A DNA stretch of 8,248 nt, taken from positions 1 through 8,248 of the forward strand of contig JAFUGB010000363.1 of NCBI GenBank assembly GCA_017469605.1. The letters are read 5' to 3'. The first letter of the stretch is position 1. Every line of letters starts with the position of its first letter. Both the position numbers and the translations under genes were made by a program. The notes below the pieces were generated by a model that saw only the letters and a list, made by a program, of their open reading frames with translations, was not told the DNA's origin and did not search any database. Shown one piece after another: positions 5,349 through 8,248 of this stretch. Origin of the DNA: Clostridia bacterium. GTDB lineage: Bacteria > Bacillota > Clostridia > Christensenellales > Aristaeellaceae.

Positions 5349-6560
5349 ATGGACCACATCCGACTGGTGGGCTGTGCGCAGCCCGGATCCCGGAGCATGG
5401 AGGTGCTTTCCTCCCTTCCCTTGCTTTCCGATCACAGCTATACCGTATTTCCCGGCTTTTGCGATGTGCATGTGCATTTTCGTGAGCCGGGTTTTTCTTA
5501 TAAAGAGACCATTGCCTCCGGAAGCCGGGCGGCGGCCCGGGGCGGATACACCGCCGTATGCGCCATGCCCAACCTGAACCCGGTGCCCGACAGCGTCCAG
5601 CATTTGCAGCCTGAGCTTGATCTGATCCGCAATACCGCCGCCATCGCCGTATACCCCTATGGGGCCATCACCGTGGACGAAAAGGGCGAGCGGCTGGCCG
5701 AGCTGGAGGCGCTGGCGCCCCATGTGATCGCTTTTTCCGACGATGGCCGGGGCGTGCAGTCCCCGGACATGATGCGTCACGCCATGGAAACCGCCCGGCG
5801 TTTGGGCAAGGTCATCGCCGCCCACTGTGAGGACAACAGCCTGCTGCGGGGCGGCTACATTCATGACGGCGCTTACGCCGCGGCCCACGGGCACCGGGGC
5901 ATTTGTTCCCAAAGCGAATGGGGTCCCATCGCCCGGGATGTGAAGCTGGCGGCCGAAACGGGCTGCGCCTACCACGTATGCCATATCTCCTGCAAGGAAA
6001 GCGTGGACATCATCCGCAAGGCTAAGGCGGCAGGCGTCAACGTCTCCTGCGAAACGGCGCCCCATTATCTTTTGATGAACGAAAATGACCTGCGGGAGGA
6101 CGGGCGCTTTAAAATGAACCCGCCCATTCGCAGCCGGGCCGACCAGGAAGCGCTGATCGAGGGCTTGCTGGACGGCACCATTGACATGATCGCCACCGAC
6201 CACGCGCCCCACAGCGCGGAGGAAAAATCCAAAGGCCTGGCGGGCAGCGCCTTTGGCATCGTCGGGCTGGAAACGGCCTTCCCGCTGCTGTACACCTACC
6301 TGGTCAGGCAGGGCGTGATTTCCCTGGAAAAGCTGGTCCATCTCATGGCCATCGCTCCCCGCAGGCGGTTTTCCATCCCCCTGGGCGAGGAGTACACCGT
6401 CTGGGATCTGGACGCCGCCTGCGCCATTGACCCCGCCGATTTCCTTTCCCAGGGAAAGGCCACGCCCTTCGCGGGCTGGCAGGTACGGGGCAGATGCGCG
6501 GGAACGGTGCTGGACGGCAAACGCGTATACGAAGATGGCAATGAATGCCGCTTTCTTTAA
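5349..6560 (+). CDS. pyrC: Dihydroorotase, class I
   Basis: This cytosolic zinc enzyme closes carbamoyl-aspartate to dihydroorotate, the third pyrimidine step. The 403-residue protein shows the amidohydrolase fold motifs in order: HVHFREPG (41-48, metal ligands H41 and H43), MPNLNP (73-78), FSDDG (129-133, with the bridging Asp of the B. subtilis/Aquifex type), AHCED (158-162), HVCHIS (209-214), ETAPHY (235-240), NPPIR (257-261) and TDHAPH (283-288, catalytic Asp284). The metal motif comes at residue 41 rather than about 55-60, so the N-terminal beta-sandwich is shortened by roughly 15-20 residues. The ATG at 5349 has AGGAAAGGAG 6 bases upstream. An in-frame ATG at 5244 lies upstream of the promoter and is rejected. 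carB follows after 73 bases without a terminator, so the two are probably co-transcribed. Confidence 0.95.
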   Translation: MDHIRLVGCAQPGSRSMEVLSSLPLLSDHSYTVFPGFCDVHVHFREPGFSYKETIASGSRAAARGGYTAVCAMPNLNPVPDSVQHLQPELDLIRNTAAIAVYPYGAITVDEKGERLAELEALAPHVIAFSDDGRGVQSPDMMRHAMETARRLGKVIAAHCEDNSLLRGGYIHDGAYAAAHGHRGICSQSEWGPIARDVKLAAETGCAYHVCHISCKESVDIIRKAKAAGVNVSCETAPHYLLMNENDLREDGRFKMNPPIRSRADQEALIEGLLDGTIDMIATDHAPHSAEEKSKGLAGSAFGIVGLETAFPLLYTYLVRQGVISLEKLVHLMAIAPRRRFSIPLGEEYTVWDLDAACAIDPADFLSQGKATPFAGWQVRGRCAGTVLDGKRVYEDGNECRFL

Positions 6561-6633
6561 GCTTAAACCCTTCAAATTTTCCCGCGTTCCTTGATCCGCA
6601 GCATTTCAGTGCTCACCATAAGGAGGTTTCACC

Positions 6634-8248
6634 ATGGCAAAGCGCACGGACATTAAAAAGGTACTGATTATCGGCTCGGGCCCCATCGTGATCGGCCAGG
6701 CGGCGGAATTTGACTACGCCGGCACCCAGGCTTGCCTGGCGCTCAAGGAGGAAGGCTATGAGGTGATCCTGTGCAACAGCAATCCAGCCACCATCATGAC
6801 CGATACCGCCATCGCGGACAAGGTATACATGGAGCCGCTGACGCTGGAATACATCGCCAAGATCCTGCGCTATGAGCGCCCGGACGCCATCGTGCCCGGC
6901 ATCGGCGGCCAGACCGGCCTGAACTTAGCCATGCAGTTGGAAAAGAAGGGCGTGCTGCGGGAGTGCGGCACGCAGCTCCTGGGCACCTCCAGCGAGAGCA
7001 TTGAGCGCGCCGAGGACCGGGAGCTGTTCAAGGAAATGTGCCTGAAAATCGGTGAGCCCGTGATCCCCTCGGAAATCACCTACAGCATTGAAGAAGCCAA
7101 GGCCGCCGCCCAGCGCATCGGCTATCCCGTCGTGCTGCGCCCGGCCTTCACCCTGGGCGGCACCGGCGGCGGCTTTGCCAATAACGAAGAAGAGCTGGTG
7201 GAGATCGGTATGAACGGCTTTGCCCTGTCCCCGGTGCACCAGGTGCTGGTGGAAAAGAGCGTAAAGGGCTATAAGGAGATCGAGTTTGAGGTCATGCGCG
7301 ACAGCAACGATCACGCCATCACCATCTGCGGCATGGAAAACATCGATCCTGTGGGCGTGCACACCGGCGACAGCATTGTGGTGGCCCCCATCCTGAGCCT
7401 GAGCGAGCATGACCTGAAAATGCTCAACGACAGCGCCCTCAAAATCATTCGCGAGCTCAAAATCGAAGGCGGCTGCAACGTGGAGTTCGCCCTGAACCCG
7501 GACTCCTCGGAATATTTCCTGATCGAGGTCAATCCCAGGGTATCCCGCTCTTCGGCCCTGGCCAGCAAAGCCAGCGGTTATCCCATTGCCCGGGTCACGG
7601 CCAAGATCGCCCTGGGCATGGCGCTGGAGGACATCGCCGTGGCCGGCGGAACGGCGGCCATTGAGCCCAGCCTGGACTACATCGTGGCCAAGTTCCCGCG
7701 CTTCCCCTTTGACAAGTTCGCCTCAGCCCCCAACACCCTGGGAACCCAGATGAAGGCCACCGGCGAGGTGATGGGCATCGGCAGTACGCTGGAGGAATGC
7801 CTGCTCAAGTCCGTGCGCAGCCTGGAAACCGGCGTATGCCATTTCCACCTGGCCAAGTTTGACGCCTGGACCGACGAGGCGCTGCTGGAGTACATCGGCA
7901 CCTTCCGGGACGACAACGTCTATGCTGTTTTTGAGCTGCTGCGCCGGGGCATAAGCGTGGAAGCGCTGCATGAAAAAACCATGATCACAACGCTTTTCCT
8001 GGAAAGCTTCCAGCGCATCGTGGACATGGAAGAAAGCCTGCGGCAGAACATCAATTCGGTAAACGCGCTGCGCTCCGCCAAGATCATGGGCTTTTCGGAT
8101 CGGTACATCGCAAAGCTCTGGAACCTGACCGAGATCGAAATTTACAATAAGCGCAGGCAAAACGGCATTACCCCGGTATTCCGCATGGTGGACACGCTGC
8201 ACACCGGAGCCTATATCCCCTACCTGTACTCCTCCTATAACCTGAAAA
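6634..8248 (+). CDS. carB: Carbamoyl-phosphate synthase large subunit, N-terminal half (3' end outside the window)
   Basis: CarB builds carbamoyl phosphate from bicarbonate, ammonia and two ATP; the ammonia normally comes from glutamine via CarA. 538 codons of about 1,070 are visible: the carboxyphosphate domain and most of the oligomerisation domain. Motifs are GSGPIVIGQAAEFDYAG (14-30), NSNPATIMTD (48-57), the ATP-grasp loop TLGGTGGG (173-180), EVNPRVSRSSALASK (298-312, Mg-binding E298 and N300) and KFPRFPFDKF (353-362) with LGTQMKATGEVM (369-380). Near the window end the usual DTCAAEF reads DTLHTGAY (520-527), two residues shorter. The ATG at 6634 has AAGGAGG (6620-6626) 7 bases upstream. 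carA does not lie upstream; the preceding gene is pyrC. Whether the second ATP-grasp half and the MGS-like domain are complete cannot be seen. Confidence 0.97.
   Translation, partial: MAKRTDIKKVLIIGSGPIVIGQAAEFDYAGTQACLALKEEGYEVILCNSNPATIMTDTAIADKVYMEPLTLEYIAKILRYERPDAIVPGIGGQTGLNLAMQLEKKGVLRECGTQLLGTSSESIERAEDRELFKEMCLKIGEPVIPSEITYSIEEAKAAAQRIGYPVVLRPAFTLGGTGGGFANNEEELVEIGMNGFALSPVHQVLVEKSVKGYKEIEFEVMRDSNDHAITICGMENIDPVGVHTGDSIVVAPILSLSEHDLKMLNDSALKIIRELKIEGGCNVEFALNPDSSEYFLIEVNPRVSRSSALASKASGYPIARVTAKIALGMALEDIAVAGGTAAIEPSLDYIVAKFPRFPFDKFASAPNTLGTQMKATGEVMGIGSTLEECLLKSVRSLETGVCHFHLAKFDAWTDEALLEYIGTFRDDNVYAVFELLRRGISVEALHEKTMITTLFLESFQRIVDMEESLRQNINSVNALRSAKIMGFSDRYIAKLWNLTEIEIYNKRRQNGITPVFRMVDTLHTGAYIPYLYSSYNLK

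Noticed and set aside
5333..5412. A CTTTCCT stretch early in pyrC (5406-5412) complementary to AGGAAAG of its ribosome binding site.
   Set aside because: It is only 7 bp across a loop of about 66 bases in a pyrimidine-rich coding stretch; chance is a sufficient explanation.
1..8248. Mobile elements, CRISPR arrays, tRNA or rRNA genes, phage or toxin-antitoxin genes.
   Set aside because: None seen on either strand; all long stretches are housekeeping biosynthetic genes and short gaps.

Overview
This window holds the start regions of two de novo nucleotide synthesis operons, placed head to head. On the minus strand, reading leftward from about position 5135, is a purine operon: purE, purC, a purF-family gene, purM, a small formate/nitrite transporter (FNT) gene, and purN, which is cut by the left edge. 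On the plus strand, reading rightward from about 5304, is a pyrimidine operon: pyrC, then carB, which is cut by the right edge. The organism is most likely a GC-rich member of the Clostridia (Bacillota). The evidence is the AGGAGG-type ribosome binding sites, SigA-like promoters, a purE-C-F-M-N gene order, a ZTP riboswitch with an intrinsic terminator, and a class I dihydroorotase. Genus cannot be told from this stretch.

The 378-base gap between purE and pyrC is dense with control elements. Reading leftward it gives a minus-strand promoter (TTGACA, 18 bases, TACACT), a ZTP (pfl-type) riboswitch aptamer, an intrinsic terminator that shares sequence with the aptamer's 3' end, and then the purE ribosome binding site. 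Reading rightward it gives a perfect consensus promoter (TTGACA, 17 bases, TATAAT), a 7-bp hairpin near the transcript 5' end, and the pyrC ribosome binding site.

The purine genes cover PRPP to phosphoribosylamine (PurF), GAR formylation (PurN), AIR formation (PurM), AIR carboxylation (PurE) and SAICAR formation (PurC). Two things stand out. The PurF-family protein starts Met-Gly-Gly-Phe-Phe, not Met-Cys-Gly, and appears to lack the glutaminase nucleophile and other glutaminase residues, while keeping the PRPP-binding loop and the cysteines of the Fe-S type enzymes. A short FNT channel gene is built into the operon between purM and purN and overlaps the purN start by 8 bases. ZTP signals shortage of 10-formyl-tetrahydrofolate, which can be made from formate, so a formate channel in this operon makes metabolic sense. 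Together these suggest, without proving it, a purine operon geared to free formate and possibly free ammonia.

On the right, pyrC and carB probably form one transcript (73-base gap, no terminator seen). carA, the glutaminase partner of CarB, is not next to it in this window. I see no mobile element, CRISPR array, tRNA or rRNA.
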